Virus record (IMG/VR): IMGVR_UViG_3300032242_002633
Location: 1-38,558 of that record
Strand: one strand, 5' to 3'
From: a virus
DNA: 38,558 bases
Shown here: in pieces, positions 6,880 to 14,380 of the stretch
How the letters are laid out: each line of letters starts with the position of its first letter
Position numbering within the stretch: the stretch's first letter is position 1
The notes under the pieces: generated by a model
Database searches by the model: none
What the model saw: the letters and a program-made list of their open reading frames with translations, nothing else
What the model was told of the DNA's origin: nothing
Program-made: the position numbers and the translations under genes

Positions 6880-7067
6880 CGGCGCCCGTCTCCCTTCTTT
6901 TTTTCCTCACCCTGCTTGGATTCGTGGACCTCTTTGCGATCGACCGAGATATCCTTCGGTGCTGTGATCCCCAGCCGGACCTTGTTGCCTCGGATCTCGA
7001 CAACCGTGACCTCGACCAGGTCGCCGATCATGATCGACTCTTCGCGGTGTCTCGTCAGTACAAGCAT
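6876..7067 (-). CDS. csrA: Phage-encoded CsrA/RsmA post-transcriptional regulator
   Basis: 63 aa, the usual length of CsrA. It begins MLVLTRHREESIMIGD and continues VTVVEIRGNKVRLGITAPKD, VDRKEV, matching the family strand by strand. The RNA-binding residues known from E. coli CsrA, Leu4/Thr5/Arg6 and Arg44, are conserved; position 43 is Asp in place of the more common His. CsrA dimers bind GGA in mRNA leaders, often over the ribosome-binding site, to block or activate translation. AAGGA sits upstream of its own ATG, so self-repression is possible. It overlaps the XRE gene as ATGA. In a phage it may retarget host metabolism or motility at infection, or time phage translation. Confidence 0.93.
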   Translation of the reverse strand: MLVLTRHREESIMIGDLVEVTVVEIRGNKVRLGITAPKDISVDRKEVHESKQGEEKKKGDGRR

Positions 7068-7097
7068 CGTGCTGTCCTTCTTGTGGTGTCGTGTGTG

Positions 7098-7247
7098 TTA
7101 GTCGTTGGTTGATGGCGGAATCTGCCTTGCCGTTACAAAATGCAGTCTTGCCTGGCGTTTCTGGTATGGCGATAGGTTGCGGCTATCCTTGATCTTCCGT
7201 ATCGCTTCGCATTTTTCGCACAGACCGTTAGCTATCTGCTCGTGAAT
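7098..7247 (-). CDS. Probable small zinc-finger-like gene with non-standard AUU start
   Basis: The frame 7262-7098 is open and reads protein-like (HEQIANGLCEKCEAI, then RKIKDSRNLSPYQKRQARL), with a CxxC pair and a basic helix, but contains no ATG, GTG or TTG. The only good start by context is ATT at 7247-7245, which overlaps the upstream stop as TAATT, the same geometry as the TAATG junctions elsewhere in this genome. That gives 49 aa. Alternatives are a gene remnant that lost its start, or fusion to the upstream frame by a -1 shift. Confidence 0.4.
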   Translation of the reverse strand: MHEQIANGLCEKCEAIRKIKDSRNLSPYQKRQARLHFVTARQIPPSTND

Positions 7248-7594
7248 TAGGCATGGTCTGTTTTAGGTGCCGACTCAATTGGCTGCCACTGAAACCGTGC
7301 AAGCTCCCTCCGTGCGGCGGTGAGGTTGTCGGCAAGATCTCGCAAGGCTGCCGCCACTTCGAGCCGCCCCAGGCCACGCTCCGCTGCCACTGGATGCACC
7401 CGCTGGATGATCTCAATCGCCGTGTCCAGATGTGTGGCGTAATCCTTTGCTTCCTCGCGTGCGGCGGTGAGGTCGGCACGGAGTTGATCTACCTCTTTAG
7501 TCGCACAAAGCACACATCGCCAGCCTTCGCCGGTTTCAGCTGTGTCGGCTTTCTTCCAGCCGCATTTATGGCAGCCCATTTCGTCGTCGCTCAT
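7247..7594 (-). CDS. Zinc-ribbon coiled-coil protein with WQPI-type tail
   Basis: 115 aa from the ATG at 7594 (AAGGAG seven bases upstream); a longer frame to 7648 lacks support. An N-terminal zinc ribbon is formed by CHKC (residues about 8-11) and CVLC (about 28-31), followed by a long helical coiled coil. The end, WQPIESAPK, is the short motif found at the start of a widespread small phage/bacterial domain (WQPIETAPKDG). Here it occurs right before the stop, as if that domain were truncated. Function unknown. Confidence 0.6.
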   Translation of the reverse strand: MSDDEMGCHKCGWKKADTAETGEGWRCVLCATKEVDQLRADLTAAREEAKDYATHLDTAIEIIQRVHPVAAERGLGRLEVAAALRDLADNLTAARRELARFQWQPIESAPKTDHA

Positions 7595-7644
7595 CTCTCT
7601 CGCTCCTTGTGGGGCGTTCGTCCCGCCCCCGTGTGTCGGTGAAA

Positions 7645-8139
7645 TCACTCGTGTGCGTTGATGGTCAACACGCCGTTGCTCACCGTGTAGACGCCAGTCC
7701 CTGCCACGCCAGCAAAGTCGCCGGTTGCGTCTGTGATCGCGTAATTGCCAACGCTCCCATCTGGCAACGTGACCACACTGGCCGTGATCGTGCTGCCGTT
7801 GGCGGTGGCAATCGTGAGCGTCCCCGCTTGCCCCTGCGTGACCAGGGCCACGTCTACGGTGTAGCGGGTGCCGGCAATGGCCAGCGATCCGGTGCCGGCC
7901 TGTGTCGTGGTCACGCTGTTGAGGGTGGACGTTGGCGCGTCGAGCGTGATTACGCCCTTGATTAGCGTGCCCGTGTGGTGAGCTTGCGTCGGCTCATGCG
8001 GTGCCCGCTCTGCGTGTGGCCGAACGTGGGCGTGCCGTGGTGCGTGGTGCACCGGCCTGTGATGCAAGCCGCTTAAAGATTCACGGGTTTCGAGTGCGTT
8101 GACGGTGGGGGCGAAGTGTCGTTTTCGTGTGCGTTGCAT
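7645..8139 (-). CDS. Exported planctomycete-style protein, possible lysogenic-conversion factor
   Basis: 164 aa. The N terminus is basic and then reads ALETRESLSG, closely like the Leu-Glu-x-Arg-x-x-Leu-Ser segment near the N terminus of many exported planctomycete proteins. Residues about 25-57 are extremely His-rich, possibly metal-binding. The rest is Thr/Gly/Ala-rich beta structure with no Cys. Start ATG at 8139 with AGGA upstream. It sits in the early transcription unit among regulators, not with virion genes, so a protein exported by the infected cell or lysogen, such as a surface-exclusion factor, is more likely than a virion part. This is inference from location and motif. Confidence 0.6.
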   Translation of the reverse strand: MQRTRKRHFAPTVNALETRESLSGLHHRPVHHAPRHAHVRPHAERAPHEPTQAHHTGTLIKGVITLDAPTSTLNSVTTTQAGTGSLAIAGTRYTVDVALVTQGQAGTLTIATANGSTITASVVTLPDGSVGNYAITDATGDFAGVAGTGVYTVSNGVLTINAHE

Positions 8140-8147
8140 AACTGATC

Positions 8148-8564
8148 CTAGTCTTTGAGTGTTGAAGTAATCGTGTGCAATTGTGCCGCGACAAAGCGGC
8201 GAGTTGGTGGATCTAGTGATTTCAAGTCTTGCTCGATTTCCGCCAGAACTCTGGAGGCACGAGCGAGGTGGTTATGGGCAGCAATCCAAGCGATGTTCGC
8301 ATCGCATGGCGCTGGTTTTGGTGGGGTTGGTAACGGGGTGGCCCTTGGGCTAAATCGAGGTCGGCCACGTTTGCGGGTCGGTATTGGCATTGGTAGCGCC
8401 TCGTCCTTCTTCTTTTCGGACTGCCGAGCGTGCTCGGCTTCCACCTGGGCAATAACTGACTCAGCTTCTGCTGGCATTAGATTCTCGCGACCATCGGTGG
8501 TCATTTTGGCGAGCTTGGCTGTTTTAACCGCTTGGATGCGTGCCTCGATCTGAGATTCAGTCAT
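8148..8564 (-). CDS. Hypothetical protein with AT-hook-like motif
   Basis: 138 aa. Helical N terminus (QIEARIQAVKTAKLAK), then RKRGRPRFSP at about residue 65, a good AT-hook core (Arg-Gly-Arg-Pro), a Pro-rich linker, and a helical C terminus (LARASRVLAEIEQDLKSLD). The AT hook would bind the minor groove of AT-rich DNA. The start overlaps the end of the small upstream gene by 8 bp. Likely a DNA-binding accessory of replication or regulation. Confidence 0.6.
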   Translation of the reverse strand: MTESQIEARIQAVKTAKLAKMTTDGRENLMPAEAESVIAQVEAEHARQSEKKKDEALPMPIPTRKRGRPRFSPRATPLPTPPKPAPCDANIAWIAAHNHLARASRVLAEIEQDLKSLDPPTRRFVAAQLHTITSTLKD

Positions 8565-8676
8565 CTTCGGGCTCGCCTCCCAGCTCTTCGCGGATATTCC
8601 GTCCGCTCACTTTGAGCCCGGCGTCGTGTACGCGCTGGGCTGCTGCCAAAACCTGCTCTTCGGTGTAGTAGGCCAC
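8557..8676 (-). CDS. Small GTG-start protein, KfrA-N-like
   Basis: 39 aa, GTG start at 8676 with AGGAGAT four bases upstream, a strong site. The product (YYTEEQVLAAAQRVHDAGLK, then VSGRNIREELGG) resembles the first helices of KfrA_N-type DNA-binding domains. Its stop overlaps the next start by 8 bp, and the next gene is helical with an AT hook, so the pair may work together as a split DNA-binding protein. Confidence 0.55.
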   Translation of the reverse strand: MAYYTEEQVLAAAQRVHDAGLKVSGRNIREELGGEPEDD

Positions 8677-8689
8677 GTTTATCTCCTGT

Positions 8690-9100
8690 TCAGGTAAACA
8701 TTCGAGCTTGTGCGTTGCGTTCCGGCTGAGAAGCCAGCCGTTCCAGATCGGCCGTATGCCGGTCCAGCAGGAACTTGATGTGTGTCACCAGCTCGGCCTT
8801 GCGGAGTTCGACGAGCCCGGTAACGGCGGCACAGTGTTCGGGTGGACCTTCGAGCCGGAGCCCTTCCCCCTCGAGGTGGATCCTGACCCCGAGTGCGGCC
8901 AGGGCGTGGATCACCTGTCGGGCTTGGTCGTTCAGCGGTCCCTCGTCATCAACCAGAACCGGCTGAGCTGGCGTTACTGGTGCCGTTCCGACGTGCAACC
9001 CAGACGGCTCGTCGTCGGCCCATCCGGCTTTCACCGGCGTGACAACCTGGACAATTTGCGGCATCGGGGCCGACGTCCAGGGCTGTTCGACCCACGTCAT
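8690..9100 (-). CDS. Protein with TubC N-terminal docking-like domain
   Basis: 136 aa from the ATG at 9100 (GGGAGGG upstream). The C-terminal 60 residues read ALGVRIHLEGEGLRLEGPP, a helical turn, then LRKAELVTHIKFLLDRH, which fits the TubC-type docking fold (beta-beta hairpin between helices) seen in synthetase docking and, commonly, in mobile-element replication proteins next to primases. Residues 1-70 are Pro/Val-rich and probably disordered. Directly downstream of the primase-helicase, so it may dock to a replication protein. Confidence 0.55.
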   Translation of the reverse strand: MTWVEQPWTSAPMPQIVQVVTPVKAGWADDEPSGLHVGTAPVTPAQPVLVDDEGPLNDQARQVIHALAALGVRIHLEGEGLRLEGPPEHCAAVTGLVELRKAELVTHIKFLLDRHTADLERLASQPERNAQARMFT

Positions 9101-9168
9101 GGGTGAACCCTCCCTGAGCCGCGATGAGCCGCGTGATCCGCGACAAAATCTATCTGCGGTACCTTCAC
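9097..9168 (-). CDS. Possible 23-aa leader peptide
   Basis: GTG at 9168 with GGGAGA about eight bases upstream opens 23 codons that end in a TGA overlapping the next ATG (ATGA at 9100-9097). The coupling and ribosome-binding site make translation plausible, but the peptide runs across one of the repeat blocks, so the frame may be fortuitous. It may serve as a leader for the TubC-like gene. Confidence 0.3.
   Translation of the reverse strand: MKVPQIDFVADHAAHRGSGRVHP
9116..9144. repeat. Iteron-like repeat block A
   Basis: Three tandem units of the form GA(G/T)CCGCG plus one or two bases, at 9116-9125, 9126-9134 and 9135-9144. The last 19 bases differ from 9264-9282 at one position. It lies immediately downstream of the primase-helicase gene. 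Confidence 0.55.
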
Positions 9169-9222
9169 TCTCTTTTCTCCCTTTGTAAGTAACCTTGAAG
9201 TTCAACACGTGCATTAGAAGAA

Positions 9223-9240
9223 CCGCGGATCACGCGGATC
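9223..9240. repeat. Iteron-like repeat block B (inverted)
   Basis: Two units on the opposite strand, CGCGGATC-type, forming CCGCGGATCACGCGGATC. It is the reverse orientation of blocks A and C, so hairpins with either are possible. Confidence 0.55.
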
Positions 9241-9254
9241 AGAAACTCAGCATT

Positions 9255-9282
9255 GATCCGCGTGTGCCGCGTGATCCGCGAC
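9255..9282. repeat. Iteron-like repeat block C
   Basis: Three tandem units (9255-9263, 9264-9272, 9273-9282), reaching the primase-helicase stop codon. With blocks A and B this makes eight copies of GATCCGCGT-like sequence within 170 bp, flanking an AT-richer centre (9145-9222). That arrangement resembles a replication origin or a regulator-binding array. Confidence 0.55.
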
Positions 9283-11858
9283 TAGAACGAGTCGGCGTCT
9301 CCTTTCGACTTGATTCGAATTCCCCGATACATGCGGACGAGGTTGCCGTCGACTCGAGGTCGAGTCTGCTCGATCGTCGCCTCGGCAGCTCGCAGCGACC
9401 GGCCGAACCCCTGAATGTCGCCGGTGTGTTCTCGCCCCTGGGTCTCACACCAGCTTTTCCATTCCTGGTACAGGTCCTGGCATGGCACCCGGTGGTTCAC
9501 ACCCAGTTCGCACCGCTCGGAAATGAAGGCGCCGTAGGGGTTCGACAGGGTCTCGAAGTCTTCGAGGATCTCGCGGCCCGAGGCCGGCTGAAGGAATCGG
9601 CGGGCATCTTGCAGGTTCCGCCAGCCGGTGAGCGACCACTTGAGGATGCTCGGCAGCTCGGCCAGGATGCGTTCGCCGAGCGTGAGGTCTTCCTGGTCGA
9701 AGAACGACCTGGTCATCCGAAGGACGATCATGCGGCCGGGGAGCGCGCCGCTGTAGTCGCCCAAGCGGGGCAGCTCGTTCCCCAGAAGCACGAACCGCGT
9801 TCTCAAGGTCCCGTGCCAGGGTGTCAGGTGTTTCCGTTCCACCGACTGGGGATCTTCGCCGGAAATCGAAAGCAAACGCTCGACGATGGCCTGACTGTCG
9901 GCCCGACCGGAGAGCCGCGACTCGGGCACCACGGCGACCGTCTTGCCCAGCAGTTGTTGCAGGCCGAAGGGATTGGCCAGTGCCGAGAGTGTGGGAGCGG
10001 CCACGTTCTCTTCGCCCACCAGGGCCCTGAGCGTTCGGGTGATCGTGCCCTTGCCCGATCGTTTGGGTCCGATCAGGAGCAGGATCTTCTGTTGTGCGGT
10101 GTCTGCGGTCAGCAGGTACCCGAACCACTGCTGGAGGGCGATCTTGCTCTCCTCGTCGTCGGGCCAAACTGAGTCCAGAAAGCTAAGCCAGGCGCCGGGC
10201 CGGGGCGCGTTGGCATCGAACGAGTAGCCGAGGACGTTGGGGCTGAAGAACTTGGGCGTCGGCAGGCAGTGCGCCCCGTCGGCCTCGGGTCCGGCGGTCA
10301 TCAGTGTGGGTAGGTGAATCACACCGTTACGGCAGGCAATACACTGGCGCGGTGGCGGCCCGTCGATGTCGATCCAGGCCGGTTGTTCGGGCACGTTGCG
10401 GTGAGTCAGAACCAGGAGGCTGCCCAGGGCGAGCAGCACGTTACTGATCGTGCGAGACGTTACCGCCTTGGCGGCTTTGCCGTCGGCCGCAGCGTCAAAC
10501 TCGGCCTTGCAGAACGCGGTAATCTCGCATTGCAGTTCCTTGTCGGCGATCACGTTCCAGTGAGCGTCGGACCAGGTCCACCATTCCTCGTCCCAGTACC
10601 GGAGCGTCGGCCCCTGGTCGCACAGGTAATGTGCCCGAATGAACTCGCGGGCCAGGCGGTGCGGGTCGTCGAGCTTCTCGAGGGTGCCGCCTTCGGGGTC
10701 GAGCACGACCGGAGCCGTGGTGCGAAACGACGACTTGCCCAGGTGCGAGAGGTCGCGGGCCTTGCCGGCCGTCTTGCGGCGAGCCGACCCCAGCGCGGTA
10801 GCGATCTCGATATCGGAGAGCCCCAGCCCCTTGGCCACGGCGGTCACCCGATCGGCCACCTCGGCAGCGTCGAGCTTGCCAGCGTTCACAAACTCGTACA
10901 GATTGGCTGCGCTCGCGAAGAGCTGGTTATTGCGATTGCCTGCCCCGGTACCGGCCAGTTTCGCCAGCTCGCCGGCCAGGGCGTTGCGGGTGTACGTTTC
11001 TTCGGGGTCGATGGCTCGGGCCTTGAGCCCGGTCGATGGCGGCGTGTAAACGGTGAGCGATGGCTTGCCATTGGTGGCGGGTGTGGGTTCGGCCGTGCTG
11101 ACCAGGGCTTTGATCTGGTCGAGCGAAACGACGCCCTGGCGTTCGGGTACGGCCAGCAGCGCGGAACAACGGTGCGGTCGGTCGGGTGTGTGTTCTCCCT
11201 TGCGGCTGAGCGTGCCATACAGCTTCACCACCCGGCGAGCGTCGTAAACCTTGCGGTCGATGCTCACGGCGGCATCGTCCCAGCGCTCGGCCACGGTGGC
11301 GAGCACCCGTTTGACCAGGTCGGTGGATTCTGCGTCGTTGGGGAGGTCAATCGGGAACAGCAGGTGGTAGCCGTTGCCACTGTCGGCCAGGATCGGCCGA
11401 GCCCAGCCGTGGGTCTCGGTGAGCCAGCGGCGGGTGTTGATGACGGTGACCTTGGCGGCTTGCTTCTCGGCCTCGGTGGCCGAGCTGCCTGCGGGCCGGA
11501 TCGGATCGGCGTCGATCAGGAGCCAGCGACGTGATCGAACGTCGGCGTTGGTGGGTGCGCCCCGCACCGAGCTGATCGGGTTGAGGGTGCAGTACACGGC
11601 CTGGGCGACCGGTGACAGTTCGCGGGCCTTGGCAGCCAGAGACTGAAAACCCATCTCGTCGGCCAGAAACGTGAGGTTGACGTTGGAGGTTTCGCCGTTG
11701 GTAACCACACCTACGGCGGTGAACCCGATGGAGCCGCCCGATCCGCCGTGCAAGACTTGCATCGCTTCGGCAATTTCCGACTGGCTGGCGCACTTGGGAC
11801 CGGTGGGCATCTTGCCCGTTGGCCCGCTGGCTTCTCTCGATGTTGCGATCAATGGCAT
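9282..11858 (-). CDS. AEP primase-polymerase / SF3 helicase
   Basis: 858 aa, the main replication protein. The N-terminal archaeo-eukaryotic primase domain shows the metal pair in LLIDADP (Asp116, Asp118), SGNGYHLLF with His165, and a third acidic site with nearby Arg in SIDRKVYDARRVVKLYGT (Asp201, Arg209). The middle has a primase-C-like helical region (NRNNQLFASAANLYEF, about 308-323) and a D5_N-type region around 400-560 (RNGVIHLP). The SF3 helicase follows with Walker A GPKRSGKGT at 597-605 and the acidic and sensor motifs downstream (VVPESRL, VLLGNELPRL). It would prime and unwind at the origin, possibly the repeat cluster just beyond its 3' end. Start ATG at 11858. Confidence 0.92.
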   Translation of the reverse strand: MPLIATSREASGPTGKMPTGPKCASQSEIAEAMQVLHGGSGGSIGFTAVGVVTNGETSNVNLTFLADEMGFQSLAAKARELSPVAQAVYCTLNPISSVRGAPTNADVRSRRWLLIDADPIRPAGSSATEAEKQAAKVTVINTRRWLTETHGWARPILADSGNGYHLLFPIDLPNDAESTDLVKRVLATVAERWDDAAVSIDRKVYDARRVVKLYGTLSRKGEHTPDRPHRCSALLAVPERQGVVSLDQIKALVSTAEPTPATNGKPSLTVYTPPSTGLKARAIDPEETYTRNALAGELAKLAGTGAGNRNNQLFASAANLYEFVNAGKLDAAEVADRVTAVAKGLGLSDIEIATALGSARRKTAGKARDLSHLGKSSFRTTAPVVLDPEGGTLEKLDDPHRLAREFIRAHYLCDQGPTLRYWDEEWWTWSDAHWNVIADKELQCEITAFCKAEFDAAADGKAAKAVTSRTISNVLLALGSLLVLTHRNVPEQPAWIDIDGPPPRQCIACRNGVIHLPTLMTAGPEADGAHCLPTPKFFSPNVLGYSFDANAPRPGAWLSFLDSVWPDDEESKIALQQWFGYLLTADTAQQKILLLIGPKRSGKGTITRTLRALVGEENVAAPTLSALANPFGLQQLLGKTVAVVPESRLSGRADSQAIVERLLSISGEDPQSVERKHLTPWHGTLRTRFVLLGNELPRLGDYSGALPGRMIVLRMTRSFFDQEDLTLGERILAELPSILKWSLTGWRNLQDARRFLQPASGREILEDFETLSNPYGAFISERCELGVNHRVPCQDLYQEWKSWCETQGREHTGDIQGFGRSLRAAEATIEQTRPRVDGNLVRMYRGIRIKSKGDADSF

Positions 11859-11918
11859 GGATAAGCCTTCGAAATGGGGTGGCGAACAGCACGTTCACCA
11901 CCCCTCGTTCCGGTTGGG

Positions 11919-12530
11919 TCAGAATACGATGTCGGATTCGTCGTCAGCGGCCTGAGCCTTGTGTCCGCCCAGGGCGGAGTTCCCCTTTGATCCGCCGCCC
12001 ATCTCCTTGGACTCGTTGACCTTCTTGGCCACCCACTCGGGCACGGTGTCGGGGATTTCGGCGTCGGGGTTCAGCTCGTAAACCACGGCGTTGCTTTCCA
12101 CCTTGGGTGGGTTGTCGTCTTCGTCGAGCGGCATGAACACCTTGATGCCGTCTTTGACGCTGCCATCGGCCTTGGTGCCGTGCTCGACGACCAGCCGGAC
12201 GGGCTGCTCAAGGAGCTGGGTCACGTCGTAGCCGGCCTTGGCTTCGTCTTCGGTGAACTTGCGCCCGAGCATGCTCTCCACGTCCTTGCGGAGCGTGGCT
12301 TTGTCGTTGAAGGCCAGGTTGTAAAACTTGGAGATCGTCAACGGGTGGCCTTCGTCGTTGCGGCAAACGCCCTTCTTCTTGTGCAGCTCGAACTGAAGGA
12401 TGATCTGCCGTTTATCACCGAACTGGCTGGCCTGCGTGCCGATGTCGAAAACGCCGATGCACACTCCGAAGTAGTTGCCGGCGGGAACGGGCTTGCGTGC
12501 TGCGCCACTGGATTTCGCCTTGATGGCCAT
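11919..12530 (-). CDS. Phage single-stranded DNA-binding-like protein
   Basis: 203 aa from the ATG at 12530 (AAGG nine bases upstream); a start at 12566 is less supported. The N-terminal 140 residues look like an OB-fold protein of the DUF669/phage SSB-like type (PAGNYFGVCIGVFDIG, KRQIILQFELHKK). A Gly-rich linker leads to an acidic tip ending DDESDIVF, the kind of tail by which SSBs recruit partner proteins. It lies just upstream of the primase-helicase, as expected for a replication module. Confidence 0.75.
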   Translation of the reverse strand: MAIKAKSSGAARKPVPAGNYFGVCIGVFDIGTQASQFGDKRQIILQFELHKKKGVCRNDEGHPLTISKFYNLAFNDKATLRKDVESMLGRKFTEDEAKAGYDVTQLLEQPVRLVVEHGTKADGSVKDGIKVFMPLDEDDNPPKVESNAVVYELNPDAEIPDTVPEWVAKKVNESKEMGGGSKGNSALGGHKAQAADDESDIVF

Positions 12531-12614
12531 GAGTACTTGCCTTTTGTCTTGTCGAGACTTGGTCAAAAAGTGCTGAAGAATGTGGGGTTGACGGATTGCC
12601 TGAGTCGGCGTGAA

Positions 12615-13109
12615 TCAGCGGATCATGAGGTAACGGGTTTGGCAGATATCGAACTCATGGTCGGTGAGTTCGTCGCGCTTCCAGGCCTCATAAGCCGCGT
12701 TGCCATCGAGCGACGTGGTGACCTTGCGGTAAGCGACGGGGATGTTGTCGGGGTTGCCGCTCCACCTGATGGATGGACGGCTCGCCTTCTGGATCGCCAC
12801 GTTGAAGAGTTGCGTCTTCACCTTGGGCAGGCCCAGGGCGTCGAGGTGATGCATGAGGTACTGCTTCAGGCCGTCGCTGCCGTTAGCCAGGGCGCGGCGT
12901 TTGGCGGCGAGTCGTTTCTCTTCGGCCTCGAGGGCGGCTTCGTCGGCCTTGCGATCGGCCAGGATCTTGCAGATGCTCTCGACCTTGAGGTCCACCGAGT
13001 CTTGCAGGTCGTCCAGGGCCTGTTCGATCTCGGGCGTGATCTCGCCAGTCTCAGGGTCGATCGCCTCGAGCAGGGCCTGATATTCGGCGGCGATTTCGTA
13101 CAGTTTCAT
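12615..13109 (-). CDS. Siphovirus Gp157-family protein
   Basis: 164 aa. Matches the Gp157 family throughout: MKLYEIAAEYQALLE start, a long charged coiled coil (VDLKVESICKILADRKADE, then EEKRLAAKRRAL), LKQYLMHHLDALGLPKVKT, then a short beta section (FNVAIQKASRPSI) with IPVAYRK. In other phages this gene sits beside SSB, recombination or replication genes, as here, and is thought to act in DNA recombination or resistance to exclusion. Start overlaps the small membrane gene as ATGA. Confidence 0.85.
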   Translation of the reverse strand: MKLYEIAAEYQALLEAIDPETGEITPEIEQALDDLQDSVDLKVESICKILADRKADEAALEAEEKRLAAKRRALANGSDGLKQYLMHHLDALGLPKVKTQLFNVAIQKASRPSIRWSGNPDNIPVAYRKVTTSLDGNAAYEAWKRDELTDHEFDICQTRYLMIR

Positions 13110-13267
13110 ACGTGGTTCTCCCAGGGGTCAGATGGGTCGATGTTGTCGCGATACCGACGGTGTTCGCGAATCACGATCCAGATCGTGAGCAAGGCGAACG
13201 CGCCAAACACGGCGATGAAGGCGTTGGCGATCTGCTGTGACAGATCAAGTTCGATGACAGGCGGCAT
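13106..13267 (-). CDS. Small single-span membrane protein
   Basis: 53 aa from the ATG at 13267, overlapping the upstream stop as TGATG. One transmembrane helix (IANAFIAVFGAFALLTIWIVI) with a basic cytoplasmic flank (REHRRYRD) after it. No family recognised. Its presence in a replication operon might mean membrane tethering of replication or superinfection exclusion, but nothing in the sequence decides. Confidence 0.6.
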   Translation of the reverse strand: MPPVIELDLSQQIANAFIAVFGAFALLTIWIVIREHRRYRDNIDPSDPWENHV

Positions 13268-13605
13268 CAGCTCACCGCCTGATGGTTGCAGGAGTAGCAA
13301 GTGGCGTCGGTGACGGCGGGGAGCACGGAGCCGCAGTCCATGCACTCGCCGGCAATGCCCAGGTCGTCGGGGTTCTCCAGGGGAAAGAACGTATGGACGA
13401 CCCCCTTGGGAAACGTACTAAACAAGACACCCTGGTCGGGCACTCCGGGAATCAGGAACGATCGACTCTGGCGACCATTCCAGCCGGGCAGCTCCAAGGC
13501 GAGCTTTTCCAGGGCGCGCTGTTCGTCGTACCGTTTTGAATCCCATTTCAGGCGTTGCTGGCCGTTCAGTTGCCAGAGCCGCTTGACCAGTTGTGTGGCT
13601 GTCAT
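13267..13605 (-). CDS. Hypothetical protein with C-terminal zinc ribbon
   Basis: 112 aa. The first 80 residues are mixed alpha/beta (LVKRLWQLNGQQRLKWDSKR, then GVVHTFFPLENP). The end carries CMDC and CYSC about 16 residues apart, a clear zinc ribbon. ATG at 13605. It belongs to the early/replication group; nucleic-acid binding is likely, precise role unknown. Confidence 0.6.
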   Translation of the reverse strand: MTATQLVKRLWQLNGQQRLKWDSKRYDEQRALEKLALELPGWNGRQSRSFLIPGVPDQGVLFSTFPKGVVHTFFPLENPDDLGIAGECMDCGSVLPAVTDATCYSCNHQAVS

Positions 13606-13662
13606 GTGCTGGTTCCTTGGTTGAAGATGGTTGAGGGAATGAACACGGGAAGAGGCAGACGA

Positions 13663-14274
13663 TCAACGCCGCATGAGCGCAGACGAAATGCGTTTCCAGA
13701 GTGGGCGGCGAGCCAGACGCCGCTCGCTCTCCTGATTGCGAACCATGGCCTCGAGGGCCATGAGCCGGGTGTCGAAGCGGTCGAGAACTGCGCGATAATC
13801 GACGCGGTCCTGGAGCAACTCGGCGCCCTGGGCCTGAAGCTCGCCGCCCTGGTCGCTGACCGTTACCTTGAGCGCGGCCAGAGCTTCGCGGGTCTCTTCT
13901 TGCCTGTTCAGCCACAGGCGGGTGTTGACCTCGGCGTTATTGACCTTGGTTTCCATGCTGGAGACCTTGTCACCGAGCGAGCGAAACCCTTCGGCCGCTT
14001 CCTTGGACTTTTCGAGGACCTCTTCACTTGCTGCAACGGCCGCGTCAATGTTGGCGATGCGGTCGTTTACGTTGGCAAGTCGCTCATCGACATACGGCCG
14101 CAGAGCGACGTTATCGTTCTGTTGCTCCAACTCTCTGAGCTTCGCTGAAATCTCGCGGAGCGTGCTTCCCAGGAAGTGCAGCACGTCGTTAATGTCGTCG
14201 TCGGTGGGCAAGGGCCGTTTGGCCGTGCCGTCTTCCAGGATCTTCGTGAGCTTGGGCTTGTAACTGACTGTCAT
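13663..14274 (-). CDS. Coiled-coil protein
   Basis: 203 aa; ATG at 14274 with AAAGGAA upstream. Residues about 25-185 are nearly continuous heptad-type helix with several phase breaks (LREISAKLRELEQQNDNV, IANIDAAVAASEEVLEKSKE, VSSMETKVNNAEVNTRLWL). The C terminus is strongly basic (RRLARRPLWKRISSALMRR). Nothing enzymatic is visible. It may be a scaffold or a nucleoid-like DNA-binding protein. Confidence 0.6.
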   Translation of the reverse strand: MTVSYKPKLTKILEDGTAKRPLPTDDDINDVLHFLGSTLREISAKLRELEQQNDNVALRPYVDERLANVNDRIANIDAAVAASEEVLEKSKEAAEGFRSLGDKVSSMETKVNNAEVNTRLWLNRQEETREALAALKVTVSDQGGELQAQGAELLQDRVDYRAVLDRFDTRLMALEAMVRNQESERRLARRPLWKRISSALMRR

Positions 14275-14380
14275 GGTCGCGTTCCTTTCGGATCTGTCGG
14301 CGCGTAGCGTGGACGTGCCGCATCAAGATGCGTTGATAAACAGGGTCGACGGGTTGTCATCGTGTGGCCCGACCTAGCAT

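Noticed and set aside
9116-9282. CRISPR array
   Set aside because: Units are only about 9 bp, partly tandem and partly inverted, with no spacers of regular length. No CRISPR or cas gene is seen anywhere.
12180-13313. Long plus-strand frame of 377 codons
   Set aside because: Antisense shadow of the SSB-like and Gp157 genes, produced by high GC at third positions. The same applies to the long plus-strand frames at 9195-10172, 10314-11534, 31377-32342 and 34519-35553.
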